The notes: generated by a model not told the origin, from the sequence alone. 64,000 nt of DNA from Nakamurella lactea DSM 19367 (GCF_000426645.1 NZ_AUFT01000018.1:1-64000), one strand, 5' to 3'; shown: positions 34,558 to 45,026, numbered from the stretch's first letter. Made by a program: numbers and translations.

Positions 34558-35805
34558 TCACTCGTCCGGGATCGGCCGGGGCGAGCGGCCGGTGTCACCG
34601 TTCCGCAGCTGATCGGTCAGCCGGTCCCAGGCCCGGCTCCGCGCCATCGACAGCGCGCCGTCGAGCACGGCCCGGTCGGCGTCCGGCCGAACCTGCAACT
34701 CGGGCGGCACCAGGGTGTACCGCGGAAGCTCCCGCCGGAGTTGATCGACCAGGAACGCCCCGGCCCTGGCCACCCCGCCGGACAACACCAGCGCGTCCGG
34801 ATCCACGGTGAGGATCACCGGTGCCAGCCGCTGGATCATCACCCTGGCAACCCTGGCCGTCACCCGAACCGCGGCCGGGTCGCCGCGCTCGGCGGCCGCG
34901 AAAACGTCCTGCGCCGTCAGCTGATCGACGCCGGCCAGCGAGCTGTCCGGAAACCCCTCCGCCGTTGCCCGGGCATTGGCGACGATGCCGGCCGCGCCGA
35001 GCAGATGTTCCAGCGGACCCCGTCCCTCGTCGTCGAACCGGACCCCGGCGGCGGACACCGGGATCATGCCGATCTCGCCGGCGGCGCGGTGCGCGCCCCG
35101 GTGCAAGGCACCATCGATGACGATGCCCGCCCCGAGCCGCTCGCCCCAGTGGATCACCACCAGGGTCCGGCCGGGGTGCTCCGCCGCGGCCGCGACGGCG
35201 GCCAGATTGGCATCGTTCTCCACCATGGCCCGGCCGGCGAACCGCCGGCTGAGCGCACTGAACACGCCCGACGCCGCCCAGCCCGGTACGGACGGGGCCA
35301 TCCGCACATCGGCCTCGTCCACCTCGATCACCCCTGGCGAGCCGGCGACCACCGACGCGATCTGTTCCTGCTCCAGCCCGGTCGCCCGCAGCACCCGATC
35401 GATCAAGGCGGTCAACTGTTTCGAGACCGAGGCCGCATTCCGGGGCGGGCGGACCGCACGGTCGGCGGCCGCCAGCCGGACACCTTGCAGGTCGCTGACA
35501 GCCGCACTGAGCCGATGCGGCCCGATGTCCAACCCGAGCACCGGGAGCAGGCCGGGACGAAGCCGGTACCGCATCGCCGGGCGGCCGACCGTCGGCCGGC
35601 CGGATCCGGCGGCGATGCCGAGGACGTAGCGCCCGGCGACCAGGTCGTCGATCGCCTGAGCCACGGTCGGCCGGGTCAATCGGGTGTCGGTCGCGAGCTC
35701 GGCGATCCTGGCGCCGGCATCGCCTGCCGACCGGACGGCGGTGAGCACGGCCACCGTGTTCAGCCGCCGCAAAACCCCCGTGCCGCTGGGCTCCTTGACC
35801 GTCAT
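34558..35805 (-). CDS. ROK-family transcriptional regulator
   Basis: This 415-residue protein from ATG 35805 has an N-terminal winged helix (RRLNTVAVLTAVRSAGDAGARIAELATDTRLTRPTVAQAIDDLV) and a ROK sugar-kinase-like domain (VLGLDIGPHRLSAAVSDLQG, MVENDANLAAVAAAAEHPG, GERLGAGIVIDGALHRGAHRAAGEIGMIP). The CxCGxxGC zinc motif of many ROK proteins is missing (the segment reads VRFDDEGRGPLE). It diverges from the GH89 gene, so control of that enzyme is plausible. Confidence 0.87.
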   Translation of the reverse strand: MTVKEPSGTGVLRRLNTVAVLTAVRSAGDAGARIAELATDTRLTRPTVAQAIDDLVAGRYVLGIAAGSGRPTVGRPAMRYRLRPGLLPVLGLDIGPHRLSAAVSDLQGVRLAAADRAVRPPRNAASVSKQLTALIDRVLRATGLEQEQIASVVAGSPGVIEVDEADVRMAPSVPGWAASGVFSALSRRFAGRAMVENDANLAAVAAAAEHPGRTLVVIHWGERLGAGIVIDGALHRGAHRAAGEIGMIPVSAAGVRFDDEGRGPLEHLLGAAGIVANARATAEGFPDSSLAGVDQLTAQDVFAAAERGDPAAVRVTARVARVMIQRLAPVILTVDPDALVLSGGVARAGAFLVDQLRRELPRYTLVPPELQVRPDADRAVLDGALSMARSRAWDRLTDQLRNGDTGRSPRPIPDE

Positions 35806-36041
35806 CTGCGCTGCCGGCCCGGATCGCCAGGACTGCCGGCGACGGGGCGGCCCCGGCCATCGCAACTGTTCATCCGCAGAAACGTACCCGGCGAACGGCG
35901 GAACATCGCTGCTGGGACATCGTTTCGGCAGGTCCGTCTCGCGGAACTGCCGGTCGGGACGACCGGGTCTTGACCGGAAGTGATCCGGCTGTCAGGATTC
36001 GCGAGTTCGGAAAGATTGCTTCTTAATTACCGGAGATCCCC

Positions 36042-39000
36042 ATGGCGCTTGACCGAGTACCCACCGCGAGATCGGGTCGGCGACCCCGACTGCGGGCGAT
36101 TGCCACCGCAGTGGCGACCGGCCTGGTGGCCGCGCTGCTGTCGGCCACGCCGGCCGCCGGTGCCCCGGACCCGACTCCGGCGTCGGCGGCGTCCCGACCG
36201 GCCGACGGCGCCGCCGCCTCCCTGGCTGCCGGAACCGCCCTCCCGCGCGGGACTTTCGACCTCCGCCCGGCCCGCGACGCGTTGCGGCGACTGGTCGGGA
36301 AGGAGCATGCCAACCAGGTCTCGCTGGTCGGAGTCACCGCACTGCAAGGTCAGGATCGATTCCGGATCAGCGCCCGCGGTGGGCGGCTGTTCGTCGAGGG
36401 CAGCAGCACCTCGGCACTGCTGATGGGGTTCAACTGGTATCTCAAACACGTGGCGCTGGCGGATATCTCGTGGACCGGCGAGCAGCTCGACCTGCCGAAG
36501 CGGCTGCCGCTGCCCGATGCCCCGATCGAACACACCTCGCTGGTCTCGCACCGGTTCGCCGGCAACGACACCGAGGAGGGGTACTCCGGGCCGTTCCGGA
36601 CCTTCGCCGACTGGGAAAGACTGATCGACATCAACGCGCTGCACGGCATCAACGAGATGTTCATGCCGGTCGGCGCCGACGCCGTCTACTACCAGACGCT
36701 GCAACACTTCGGCTACCAGCCGAACGAGCTCCGCGCCTGGATCCCGTCGCCGGCCTACCAGCCGTGGTGGCTCCTGCAGAACCTGTCCAACTTCACCGCG
36801 CCGGTCAGCCCACAGCTGCTGACCGAACGCGCCGCCCTCGGCCGGCGCATCGCGGATCGGATGCGCAGCATGGGCATCACCCCGGTCCTGCCCGGGTACT
36901 TCGGCACCGTGCCCACCGACTTCGCCGACCGGAACGCCGGAGCCGTCACGGTCCCGCAGGGGAACTGGGAGGGAACCACCCGGCCGGACTGGCTGGCGCC
37001 GACCCAGCCCCTCTTCGATCAGGTCGCCGCCCGCTTCTACCGCGTCCAGGACCAGCTCCTCGGCCGTTCGACCATGTACAAGATGGACCTGCTGCACGAG
37101 GGCGGGCGCCCGGGCCCGATCTCGGTCGGCGATGCCTCGGTCGCCGTCCAGAAGGCTTTGGACACCGCACATCCGGGAGCCATCTGGGTCGCACTGGGCT
37201 GGCAGAGCAACCCGCGACCGGAGACGGTACAGGCGATCGACCGCAGCCGGATGCTGATCGTCGACGGCCTGTCCGACCGGGCCCTCGATCCGCAACGCGA
37301 CACCGATTGGCTCGGCACGCCGTACGCGTTCGGCTCGATCTGGAACTTCGGCGGCAATTCGACGGTCGGCGCGCCGATCGCCAGCTGGAACGAGCGCTTC
37401 TGGGACTTCCGGGCCAGGCCCGGGAGCGCGCTGGACGGCATCGCGGTGATGCCCGAGGCCAGCTACAACAACGCCGTAGCGATGGACTTCCTCACCGAGC
37501 TGCCCTGGCAGAGCGGCCCGGTCGATCTCGACCAGTGGTTCGCCGACTACGCCGACGCCCGCTACGGCGGCGCCGACGATGCGGCCCGCGCAGCCTGGAA
37601 GGTGTTGCAGGACACCGCCTATTCGATCCCACCGAACAACGGCCGGTCGTCCGGGCACGGCGGCCTGTTCGCCTCCGTGCCCAGTCTGACGACGGATCGC
37701 CCGCACCAGTTCTCACAGAGCACCGTCCGTGACGACCCGCAGGCGTTCGCCGCCGCGCTGCCGGATCTGCTGGCCGTCGGCACGAAGCTGCGCGGCAGTT
37801 CCGCCTACCGCGACGACCTGGTGGAGATCGCCCGGCAGTCCGTCGCCGACCGCACCCGGACGCTGCTGCCGCAGATCCGGGATGCCTACCTGGCGAAGGA
37901 CCAGGCGAGTTTCTCCCGGCTCGCCGATTCCTGGATCGGCTACCTCCGCCTCACCGACAGCCTGGTCGCCACCGACCCGCAGGATCTGCTCGGCCGCTGG
38001 CTGCAACAGGCCAGGTCGGCGGCAACGACCTCGGCGGAGCGGGCGAACCTGGAGTACGACGCCCGCAAACTGATCACCTCGTGGAGCACCACCGACGACC
38101 TGTCCGACTATGCCTACCGCGAGTGGTCCGGGTTGCTCGACGGCTACTACGCCCCGCGGTGGCAGCGATACTTCGATTCACTTCGGGAGTCGCTGCACAC
38201 CGGGACCGCACCGGTCGCGATCGACTGGGCAGCTGTGGCAGAGGACTGGGCCCGCGGGACCGAGCGGTATCCGACCAGGCCGAGCGGCGACAGCTACACC
38301 GAGGCAACGAAGGTCCTGCAGCGGCTGGCCGACGACGAGTACGACTTCGATCTCGCGCTGCTGCCCACCGGTGTCGTCTCGTCCTCGACCCAGCCATCGA
38401 CGCAGCCCGCGACAGTGACCGCCACGCTGCCGAACGCCAACTTCTTCGCGCCGCTGACCGGTGTCGACTTCACCGTCACCGCACCGGCAGGAATCACCGT
38501 GACGCCCACCGGTCCCGCCCCGGACCATGCGCCGCCGGGCGGCCAGGTGGCCCGGTCCTGGACGGTGACCGCAGCCGACGGCCGGCCGGCCGACCTCGAC
38601 GAGGTCTCCCTGACGGTTGCGGTGACGTTCGACCAGCCGACCGGGCCGGCCACCCTGGAACGGGTGGCCGTGCTGCCGGTGGCGGCCGCCGGCCGGCACC
38701 TGCTCAGCGACCTGCCGTTCGCGTCCTCCCGCAACCACGACGGCCTGCATCCGGTCGCCAGAGACGCGGTGACCGCGGCCACCCCGTCCGGTGACGCACC
38801 CATCAGGCTCGACCAGGTGACGTACGCAAAGGGATTGGGCACCAACGCCAACGCCGACATCCGGTTCGAGCTCGGCGGGCAGTGCCACCGCTTCGGGTCG
38901 ACGATCGGCATCGACGACGCGATGAACCACACGGCCGACGGCGACGCGGTGGTCCGGATCTACGGCGACGGAAAGCTGATCTACACCTCACCGGTGCTGC

Positions 39001-39575
39001 GCAGCGGACTGGCGACCACCGGCGCCACTGCGATCCCGCTCGACCTGGACATCAGTGGGGTGCACCAGCTGCGGCTGGCGGTCGACCAGTCCGACGCGAA
39101 CCGGTACTTCGACGCGGTCTCGTTCGGCGGCGCCGTCGTCGAGTGCACCGGCGAGCTGCCGACGCCGCTCAGCCAGGGCAAGCCGGCCACCGCCTCCAGC
39201 GTCGACGGCAGCCACCGCGCCGGCCTTGCCAACGACGGTGACCTGAGCAGCAACTGGCTGTGCGATCCGAAGCAGTGCGGCGGCGTGCCCGCCTGGCTGC
39301 AGATCGATCTCGGTGCGGTGCAGGCCCTTTCGAGTATTCGGGTCACGCCCTACTACGCCGATGGCCGGTCGTACCGCTACACGGTCGATGGCAGTGTCGA
39401 CGGCCAGGCCTGGACGGAGCTGGCGACCAGGACGAGCACGGCGGCGCAGACCGACGTCGGCGATGAATTCGCGGTGTCCGGCGACTTCCGGTACGTCCGG
39501 GTCACCGGATTCGGCAACACCAAGAACGCCTACACCCTGCACCTGCAGGAACTGGCGGTCTACGGCTCATCCTGA
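36042..39575 (+). CDS. Secreted GH89 alpha-N-acetylglucosaminidase, multidomain
   Basis: This 1177-residue protein starts with an Arg-rich signal peptide (cleavage near residue 41). The GH89/NAGLU N-terminal domain (about 70-160) is followed by the barrel, with VSHRFAGNDTEEGYSGPF, INALHGINEMFMPVGADAVYYQTL and two glutamates at sites expected for catalysis: Glu353 in MYKMDLLHEGG and Glu472 in VMPEASYNNAVAMDFLTELPW. A helical domain runs to about 770. Then come a NEW3-like domain (about 785-885), an NPCBM-like domain (about 890-1035) and an F5/8 discoidin-type domain to the end. It removes terminal alpha-linked GlcNAc from glycans outside the cell. Confidence 0.88.
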   Translation: MALDRVPTARSGRRPRLRAIATAVATGLVAALLSATPAAGAPDPTPASAASRPADGAAASLAAGTALPRGTFDLRPARDALRRLVGKEHANQVSLVGVTALQGQDRFRISARGGRLFVEGSSTSALLMGFNWYLKHVALADISWTGEQLDLPKRLPLPDAPIEHTSLVSHRFAGNDTEEGYSGPFRTFADWERLIDINALHGINEMFMPVGADAVYYQTLQHFGYQPNELRAWIPSPAYQPWWLLQNLSNFTAPVSPQLLTERAALGRRIADRMRSMGITPVLPGYFGTVPTDFADRNAGAVTVPQGNWEGTTRPDWLAPTQPLFDQVAARFYRVQDQLLGRSTMYKMDLLHEGGRPGPISVGDASVAVQKALDTAHPGAIWVALGWQSNPRPETVQAIDRSRMLIVDGLSDRALDPQRDTDWLGTPYAFGSIWNFGGNSTVGAPIASWNERFWDFRARPGSALDGIAVMPEASYNNAVAMDFLTELPWQSGPVDLDQWFADYADARYGGADDAARAAWKVLQDTAYSIPPNNGRSSGHGGLFASVPSLTTDRPHQFSQSTVRDDPQAFAAALPDLLAVGTKLRGSSAYRDDLVEIARQSVADRTRTLLPQIRDAYLAKDQASFSRLADSWIGYLRLTDSLVATDPQDLLGRWLQQARSAATTSAERANLEYDARKLITSWSTTDDLSDYAYREWSGLLDGYYAPRWQRYFDSLRESLHTGTAPVAIDWAAVAEDWARGTERYPTRPSGDSYTEATKVLQRLADDEYDFDLALLPTGVVSSSTQPSTQPATVTATLPNANFFAPLTGVDFTVTAPAGITVTPTGPAPDHAPPGGQVARSWTVTAADGRPADLDEVSLTVAVTFDQPTGPATLERVAVLPVAAAGRHLLSDLPFASSRNHDGLHPVARDAVTAATPSGDAPIRLDQVTYAKGLGTNANADIRFELGGQCHRFGSTIGIDDAMNHTADGDAVVRIYGDGKLIYTSPVLRSGLATTGATAIPLDLDISGVHQLRLAVDQSDANRYFDAVSFGGAVVECTGELPTPLSQGKPATASSVDGSHRAGLANDGDLSSNWLCDPKQCGGVPAWLQIDLGAVQALSSIRVTPYYADGRSYRYTVDGSVDGQAWTELATRTSTAAQTDVGDEFAVSGDFRYVRVTGFGNTKNAYTLHLQELAVYGSS

Positions 39576-39593
39576 GCGGCTCATCGTCCCGAC

Positions 39594-40550
39594 TCAGCGG
39601 ATCCGGCGTCGGCGGGCCACCTCGGCCAGCACCACGCCGGTGGCCACCGACGCATTCAACGACTCGACGGTGCGCGCCATCGGGATGGAAATCGTTGCGT
39701 CGCAGACGGTCCGGGTCAGCCGGGCCAGACCACGCCCCTCCGAGCCGACCACCAGCACCAGCGGCCCGGTGGCCAGCTCGAAGCTGTCGATGTCGACGGT
39801 GCCGTCGGCGTCCAGCCCGACGATCATCAGGCCCTCGGCCGCCCACTCCTTCAGGGTGCGCACCAGGTTGGTGCACCTGGCCACCCGGAGCCGGGCCGCG
39901 GTACCGGCCGAGGTGCGCCAGGCGGACGCCGTCATCCCGGCCGAGCGCCGCTCGGGGACCAGCACACCGTGGGCGCCGAACGCCGCAGCCGACCGGACGA
40001 TGGCGCCAAGGTTCCGCGGATCGGTGACGCCGTCGACGGCCACCAGTAACGGCGGCACCCCGGAGTCCCTGGCGATCGCCAGCAGGTCTTCCGGGTGCGC
40101 GTAGTCGTAGGGCGGCACCTGCAGGGCCAGCCCCTGATGGATCGCGTTGCCGGTGAGCCGGTCCATCTCCCCGCGGGAGATCTCCATCAGGGCGATTCCG
40201 CGGTTACCGGCGGCCTGTACCGCCTCGGCGATCCGTTCGTCGACCGAGACCCCTTGCGCCACATACAACGCGGTTGCGGGTACTCCCGCCCGTAGAGCTT
40301 CGACCACCGGGTTGCGACCGACCACGGTCTCCGGCAGCTCCTTGCGGCCTCGGGGCCCGCGGACCTGCGGCGCTTGGGCCCGTTTCGCGGCGGCGGCAGC
40401 CTTCTTCGCCGCCGGGTGCTTGGTCCGGATCTCGGCGGCTGGGGTCGGCCCCCGCCCCTTGAGGGCTCGACGGGCTTGCCCGCCGGAGCCGACGGTTGCA
40501 CCCTTCTTGCCCTTACGGACGGCGCCTCGACGCTGTGAATTTCCGGCCAT
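39594..40550 (-). CDS. rlmB: 23S rRNA 2'-O-methyltransferase RlmB (TrmH/SpoU family)
   Basis: This 318-residue enzyme methylates a guanosine of 23S rRNA using S-adenosylmethionine. A basic, Ala/Lys-rich N-terminal tail of about 70 residues precedes the substrate-binding domain ([14 protein letters not shown]) and the knotted SPOUT domain with [44 protein letters not shown] and [28 protein letters not shown] 40550 begins 5 bases after the cysS stop. The cysS-rlmB pair is conserved in actinobacteria. Confidence 0.92.
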   Translation of the reverse strand: MAGNSQRRGAVRKGKKGATVGSGGQARRALKGRGPTPAAEIRTKHPAAKKAAAAAKRAQAPQVRGPRGRKELPETVVGRNPVVEALRAGVPATALYVAQGVSVDERIAEAVQAAGNRGIALMEISRGEMDRLTGNAIHQGLALQVPPYDYAHPEDLLAIARDSGVPPLLVAVDGVTDPRNLGAIVRSAAAFGAHGVLVPERRSAGMTASAWRTSAGTAARLRVARCTNLVRTLKEWAAEGLMIVGLDADGTVDIDSFELATGPLVLVVGSEGRGLARLTRTVCDATISIPMARTVESLNASVATGVVLAEVARRRRIR

Positions 40551-40555
40551 GGGAG

Positions 40556-41965
40556 CTACCTTTCGATCAACCAGGTGGAGCCGGAGCTTGCGTCCTCGAC
40601 CTGAATCCCGGCGGTGGACAGTCGATCGCGAATGCGATCGGCTGCGGCAAAGTCCTTGGCGGCACGCGCTTGCTGGCGTTCCTCGAGCATCCCGGAGATC
40701 AGCGAGTCCAACGCCTCGGCGAGCGCGGTGGTTCCCTGACTCGGCGTCGAGCCGGTCGCCCACATCGCGTCCAGCGGATCCAGCCCGAGAACGGCCAGCA
40801 TGCCCCGGACCGCGGCGGCGGCCGAGACGGCAACCTCCTGCTGGTCGGCGTCGGCCGCCGAGTTGCCGCTACGGACATGGTCGTGGACGACGGCCAACGC
40901 CCGCGGCACCCCCAGGTCGTCGTCCATCGCCGCGACGAAATCGGCCGGCAGCTCGCCGATCTCGACCTTCCCGTACCGCGCCGCCGTGCGCTGCAGGAAC
41001 GATTCGATGCGCCGCAACGCTTTCGCCGCGTCCTCCAGGGCGCCGGCGGAGTACTCGATCGACGACCGGTAGTGCACGCTCACCAAGTAGTAGCGCAGCT
41101 CGATCGCGCGCACCTGCTCCAGCAGCACCGGTACCGCCAGCGTGTTGCCCAACGACTTCGACATCTTCTCGCCGGACGTGGTCACCCAGTACGAGTGCAT
41201 CCAGTACCGGGCGAAGCCCATCCCGACGCCGTGCGACTGGGCGGCCTCGTTCTCGTGATGCGGGAACACCAGATCCAGGCCGCCGCCGTGGATGTCGAAC
41301 TCATCGCCGAGATAGGTCCTGGCCATCGCCGAGCACTCGATGTGCCAACCGGGCCGCCCTGGACCCCACGGCGAGTCCCAGAACGGCTCTCCCGGCTTGG
41401 CACCCTTCCACAGGGTGAAGTCGGCGGGGTCGCGCTTTCCCTTACCCGCAGACGGATCCGCCTCGCCCTGCTCCATCTCGTCGATCCGTTGACCGGACAG
41501 CGAACCGTAGTCGGGCTGTTCACGCACGGCGAAGTAGACGTCGCCGGCGGCGGCGTACGCCTTGCCGACCCCGATGAGCTCGGTGATCAATTGGTGGATC
41601 TGCGGGATGTGCCCGGTCGCCCTCGGCTCGATCGTCGGCGGCAGGCAGCCGAGCGCGGCGTAGGCATCCGCGAAGGCCCGCTCGTTCACCGCTGCCCAGG
41701 CCCACCACGGCCGGTCCGCGGCGGCGGCCTTGGCCAGGATCTTGTCGTCGATGTCGGTGACGTTGCGGACCTGGGTGACCCGGTAGCCGGAATGCTCCAG
41801 CCAGCGCCGCAGCACGTCGTAGACGATCCCGGCCCCGCGCAGGTGCCCGATGTGCGGTTCCGCCTGCACCGTGGCGCCGCAGTGGTACAGCGAGACCTCG
41901 CCGGGTACGAGGGGAACGAAGGGGCGGACCGAACGGGTCGCGGTGTCGTAGAGGTGCAGAGCCAC
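40556..41965 (-). CDS. cysS: Cysteinyl-tRNA synthetase
   Basis: This 469-residue class I synthetase charges tRNA-Cys. Motifs are the zinc-ligand region [19 protein letters not shown] with [43 protein letters not shown] and KMSKS in [14 protein letters not shown] 41965 lies 7 bases after a TACGAT box on the minus strand, so the mRNA is probably leaderless; a start further upstream would add an unrelated segment. Mycothiol ligase MshC is a relative, but the full length and C-terminal domain support CysS. Confidence 0.93.
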   Translation of the reverse strand: MALHLYDTATRSVRPFVPLVPGEVSLYHCGATVQAEPHIGHLRGAGIVYDVLRRWLEHSGYRVTQVRNVTDIDDKILAKAAAADRPWWAWAAVNERAFADAYAALGCLPPTIEPRATGHIPQIHQLITELIGVGKAYAAAGDVYFAVREQPDYGSLSGQRIDEMEQGEADPSAGKGKRDPADFTLWKGAKPGEPFWDSPWGPGRPGWHIECSAMARTYLGDEFDIHGGGLDLVFPHHENEAAQSHGVGMGFARYWMHSYWVTTSGEKMSKSLGNTLAVPVLLEQVRAIELRYYLVSVHYRSSIEYSAGALEDAAKALRRIESFLQRTAARYGKVEIGELPADFVAAMDDDLGVPRALAVVHDHVRSGNSAADADQQEVAVSAAAAVRGMLAVLGLDPLDAMWATGSTPSQGTTALAEALDSLISGMLEERQQARAAKDFAAADRIRDRLSTAGIQVEDASSGSTWLIER

Positions 41966-42165
41966 AGCAGGGATCGTACGTGGTCCGACGGAACACCCTT
42001 GTTTCACCGCATCACGCACGAAGTAGGCAGATATCTGCTCGAAACTGCGCTTCCCGTGTCAAAAAGTCTCGTCCAGCCTGATCGGGGCGCATCGTCAGGT
42101 ATCAATTTGACGTTTGTTTACGCAGGTTATTGACGAACTGTTGGTCGGTGGTCGATGCTCTCCGG

Positions 42166-43344
42166 GTGACCGCGACCAGCTCCCGAGGGCTCACCTCGTT
42201 GCGCGCGGCGAATCGACGACTGATCGTCGACCGGCTGCAGCGCCAGGGCGAGATCAGCAGGGCCGCGCTGGCCAGGCACACCGGCCTGTCCGGCACCACG
42301 GTGTCCAGCCTGATCGCCGAACTGGAGGCGGAGGGTCTGGTCGCCGAGACCGGCGCCGACGATCGCGGGACCGGCCGGACCGGCCGGCCGGCGAGGTTGC
42401 TCAGGTTCGTCCCGCCGCGCACCCTGGTCGCCGGCCTGGAGCTGGGCCACGCATCGATCAGGGTCGCGGTGTCCGACCTGGCCGGCCAGGTCAAGGTCGA
42501 GCAGGCGATCGACTTCGACGTGGACGACGCCGGCCCCGGCGCGCTGGACCGCGCGGCCGAGTTGCTGGGCGACGCCATCGACGCCGGCGGGATCGGTTGG
42601 CAGGACATCGGCCGGCTGGTGCTCGGCATTCCCGGGTATGTCGACCCGCAATCCGGCACCGTGGTGTCCGGCCGGATGCGTAACTGGGCCCATCTGGTGC
42701 CGGCCGAGATCCTCACGGCCAAGACCGGGCTGCCGACCACTACCGAGAACGACGCCGACCTGTCGGCGGTCGGCGAGCAGATGTTCGGCGCGGCCAAGGG
42801 TCTGCAGGACGTCGTGTACGTGAAGGTGTCTTCCGGCATCGGCGCCGGCCTGGTACTCGGCGGACGCCTGCACCGGGCCGCCGAGGGCGGCACCGGCGAG
42901 ATCGGGCACGTGCAGGTCTCCGAATCCGGCAGCATCTGCACCTGCGGCAACCGGGGTTGCCTGGAGACGATTGCGTCGGTGCCGCAGGCGATCGAGGTGT
43001 TGCGCGAGGTCCACGCCGATGCCCTCTCGGCGGCCGACCTCGACCGGCTGACCCGGGCCGGTGATCGGGCAACGGTGCGGGTGCTGACCGACATGGGGCG
43101 GGAGATCGGTCGGGCCGTTGCCGACCTGTGCAACCTGTTGGCCCCGCAGGCGGTGGTCTTCGGCGGCGACATCGACGAGGCCCTGGAACCGCTGGTGGAC
43201 GCCGTCCGCCGGTCGGTCGAGCGGTACACCCAGCCGCGGACCGCGGCCAGGGTGCGGATCGTGCGGACCTCGCTCGGTCATCGCGCCGGCGTACTCGGCG
43301 CCGTTGCCACGGCCATCGACTCGCATCCACTGCTGGTCGGATGA
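42166..43344 (+). CDS. ROK-family transcriptional regulator of the amino-sugar locus
   Basis: This 392-residue protein probably starts at GTG 42166 (VTATSSRGLTSLRAANRRLIVD); starts at 42130 or 42148 are open. The winged helix is RQGEISRAALARHTGLSGTTVSSLIAELEAEGLV. The sugar-binding half has AGLELGHASIRVAVSDLAG, TENDADLSAVGEQMFGAAKG and the intact zinc motif CTCGNRGCLE. It precedes a binding protein, two permeases, a SIS protein and an aldolase in the same direction and is likely their regulator. The AT-rich stretch 42100-42135 upstream may hold its operator. Confidence 0.88.
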   Translation: MTATSSRGLTSLRAANRRLIVDRLQRQGEISRAALARHTGLSGTTVSSLIAELEAEGLVAETGADDRGTGRTGRPARLLRFVPPRTLVAGLELGHASIRVAVSDLAGQVKVEQAIDFDVDDAGPGALDRAAELLGDAIDAGGIGWQDIGRLVLGIPGYVDPQSGTVVSGRMRNWAHLVPAEILTAKTGLPTTTENDADLSAVGEQMFGAAKGLQDVVYVKVSSGIGAGLVLGGRLHRAAEGGTGEIGHVQVSESGSICTCGNRGCLETIASVPQAIEVLREVHADALSAADLDRLTRAGDRATVRVLTDMGREIGRAVADLCNLLAPQAVVFGGDIDEALEPLVDAVRRSVERYTQPRTAARVRIVRTSLGHRAGVLGAVATAIDSHPLLVG

Positions 43345-43524
43345 CGACGACCATCATGCCGGGATCCAGGAAAGGAGGCCGCCGACGGACAGCGCACTCG
43401 TCAGCGCGATCCTGCTGAGCTGCACAGCGCCGGAGGACATCACTTCGGCGAGCACCACACCGTCACTACCAACTCCGCTACCCGCCTCGGGCAGCGATCT
43501 TCAACCCAACGCATGGAGGCGTTC

Positions 43525-44913
43525 GTGAAGAAATCCATCCCCCTCATCGCACTAGCCGTGGCCGGAGGCCTGGTGCTGTCGGCGTGCGGCTCGAGCGACA
43601 ATGCCGGCGGCACCTCCGCCGGCACCACGGCGCCGGCCTCGGACACCTCGGCCGCCGGCGGCGAATCCTCGGCTCCGGCCGAATCGTCCGCCGCCGGAGA
43701 GTCGTCGGCCGCCGGCGAGTCCTCGGCTCCCGCCGAGTCGTCGGCCGCCGGCGGCGAACAGCTGCCGGCCGCCACCATCAGCATCCTCGCGCCGTCGTAC
43801 GCCGATTCGTCGGAGGCCGACTGGCAGAAGATCATCGACGCGTTCAAGAAGATCCAGCCGAACGTGACGGTCAAGCTGCAGATCGAACCGTGGACCGACT
43901 TCACCTCAAAGGTGCAGGCCCGGATCCAGGCCAACGACATGCCGGACATCCTCAACGACAACAACTTCGGCGAGGCGGCGGACGGCCTGCTGTACCCGAT
44001 CACCGACGTGCTCAGCGAGGACACCCTCAAGTCCATCGAACCGGCGCTGATGAAGAACGGCGTCGGCACCGACGGGACGCAGTGGGCGGCGCCGGACATC
44101 GCCACCTCGCGGCTGCTGGTCTACAACACGGAGCTGTTCTCCAAGGCCGGCATCACGGCAGCCCCGAAGACCTGGGACGAGATGTACTCCGACGCCGAGA
44201 AGATCACCAAGCTCGGCGGCGGCGTCACCGGCTACGGCATGCCGTTGGGGCCGGAGGAAGCTCAAGCAGAGAGCACCGTCTGGCTCTGGGGCGCCGGTGG
44301 CACCTGGGTGGACGGCGACAAGCTGAACGCGGACACGCCGCAGGCCACCGAGGCGTTCACCGAGATGAAGAAGTTCATCGACGCCAAGGTCACCCAGCCC
44401 AACGTCGGTGCCTCGAACCGGCAGGACGTTGCCGACCTGTTCAACCAGGGCAAGGTCGGGATGTACGTGGCCCACTCCGGACTGACCGGGGTCACCCGGG
44501 AGAAGTTCAAGGACATCAAGTTCGACGTCGCCCCGATCCCGTCGAAGTCGGGTGAGGGCATCTCCTACGGCGTCACCGACTACATCTTGGCGTTCAACAA
44601 CAAGGACGAGGCCCGCAAGGCCGCCACCAAGGCGTTCCTGGACTTCTTCTACACGCCGGAGCAGTACACCCCGTGGTACCAGGGCACCGGCCTGTTGCCG
44701 GCCACCACCGCGGCGATCGAGGCCGCGACCAAGAGCGACGCCGACAACGCACCGTTCTACGACGCGCTGAAGACGGTGAAGTTCACCCCGAGCGGCAACC
44801 CGCAGTGGGCGGCGCTGCAATCCGCGCTGCAGTCCACCGCCGGCAAGCTGGCTTCCGAGGCACCGGCCGATGTGCTGAAGGAGATCCAGGCGCAGATGAC
44901 GGCGGGCGGCTGA
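43525..44913 (+). CDS. Sugar ABC transporter substrate-binding lipoprotein
   Basis: GTG 43525 is chosen because GGAGG lies 5 bases upstream; ATG 43513 would start before that site. The 462-residue protein has a signal with lipobox LSAC and a Ser/Ala/Gly/Glu linker of about 45 residues made of near-repeats. The bilobed binding domain contains ADWQKIIDAFKKIQPNVTVKLQ, RIQANDMPDIL, WAAPDIATSRLLVYNTELFSKAG, TWDEMY and a typical C-terminal QYTPWYQGTGLLPAT. This is the CUT1 type. Amino sugar derivatives are the likely ligand from gene context. A strong hairpin separates it from the permeases. Confidence 0.9.
   Translation: MKKSIPLIALAVAGGLVLSACGSSDNAGGTSAGTTAPASDTSAAGGESSAPAESSAAGESSAAGESSAPAESSAAGGEQLPAATISILAPSYADSSEADWQKIIDAFKKIQPNVTVKLQIEPWTDFTSKVQARIQANDMPDILNDNNFGEAADGLLYPITDVLSEDTLKSIEPALMKNGVGTDGTQWAAPDIATSRLLVYNTELFSKAGITAAPKTWDEMYSDAEKITKLGGGVTGYGMPLGPEEAQAESTVWLWGAGGTWVDGDKLNADTPQATEAFTEMKKFIDAKVTQPNVGASNRQDVADLFNQGKVGMYVAHSGLTGVTREKFKDIKFDVAPIPSKSGEGISYGVTDYILAFNNKDEARKAATKAFLDFFYTPEQYTPWYQGTGLLPATTAAIEAATKSDADNAPFYDALKTVKFTPSGNPQWAALQSALQSTAGKLASEAPADVLKEIQAQMTAGG
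43651..43758. repeat. Low-complexity tandem repeat coding for the lipoprotein linker
   Basis: Near-identical units spelling (G/A)ESSA(A/P) follow each other just after the lipobox. They are built from GAGTCGTCGGCCGCCGGC-like words. This gives a flexible spacer between the lipid anchor and the binding domain, and a place where length may vary by slippage. Confidence 0.7.
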
Positions 44914-44924
44914 CCCACCCGAGC

Positions 44925-44962
44925 GACGGCGCTGCCGCGGGATTCTCCGCGGCGGCGCCGTC
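44925..44962 (+). terminator. Stem-loop between binding-protein and permease genes
   Basis: Bases 44925-44940 pair with 44947-44962 around the loop GATTCT, 15 of 16 positions matching. Such hairpins after binding-protein genes usually protect the upstream mRNA or end part of the transcripts, so that binding protein is made in excess of permease. Confidence 0.75.
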
Positions 44963-45026
44963 CGGGGCCGCCCGAGCCCGTCCTCGCCGGCCCGTACCGA
45001 TCCCGTGACCCGACGAAAGGGATGAC

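Noticed and set aside
42127-43326. A 399-codon minus-strand frame opposite the ROK gene
   Set aside because: It lacks any recognisable domain and mirrors the ROK coding pattern, which has intact zinc and sugar-binding motifs.
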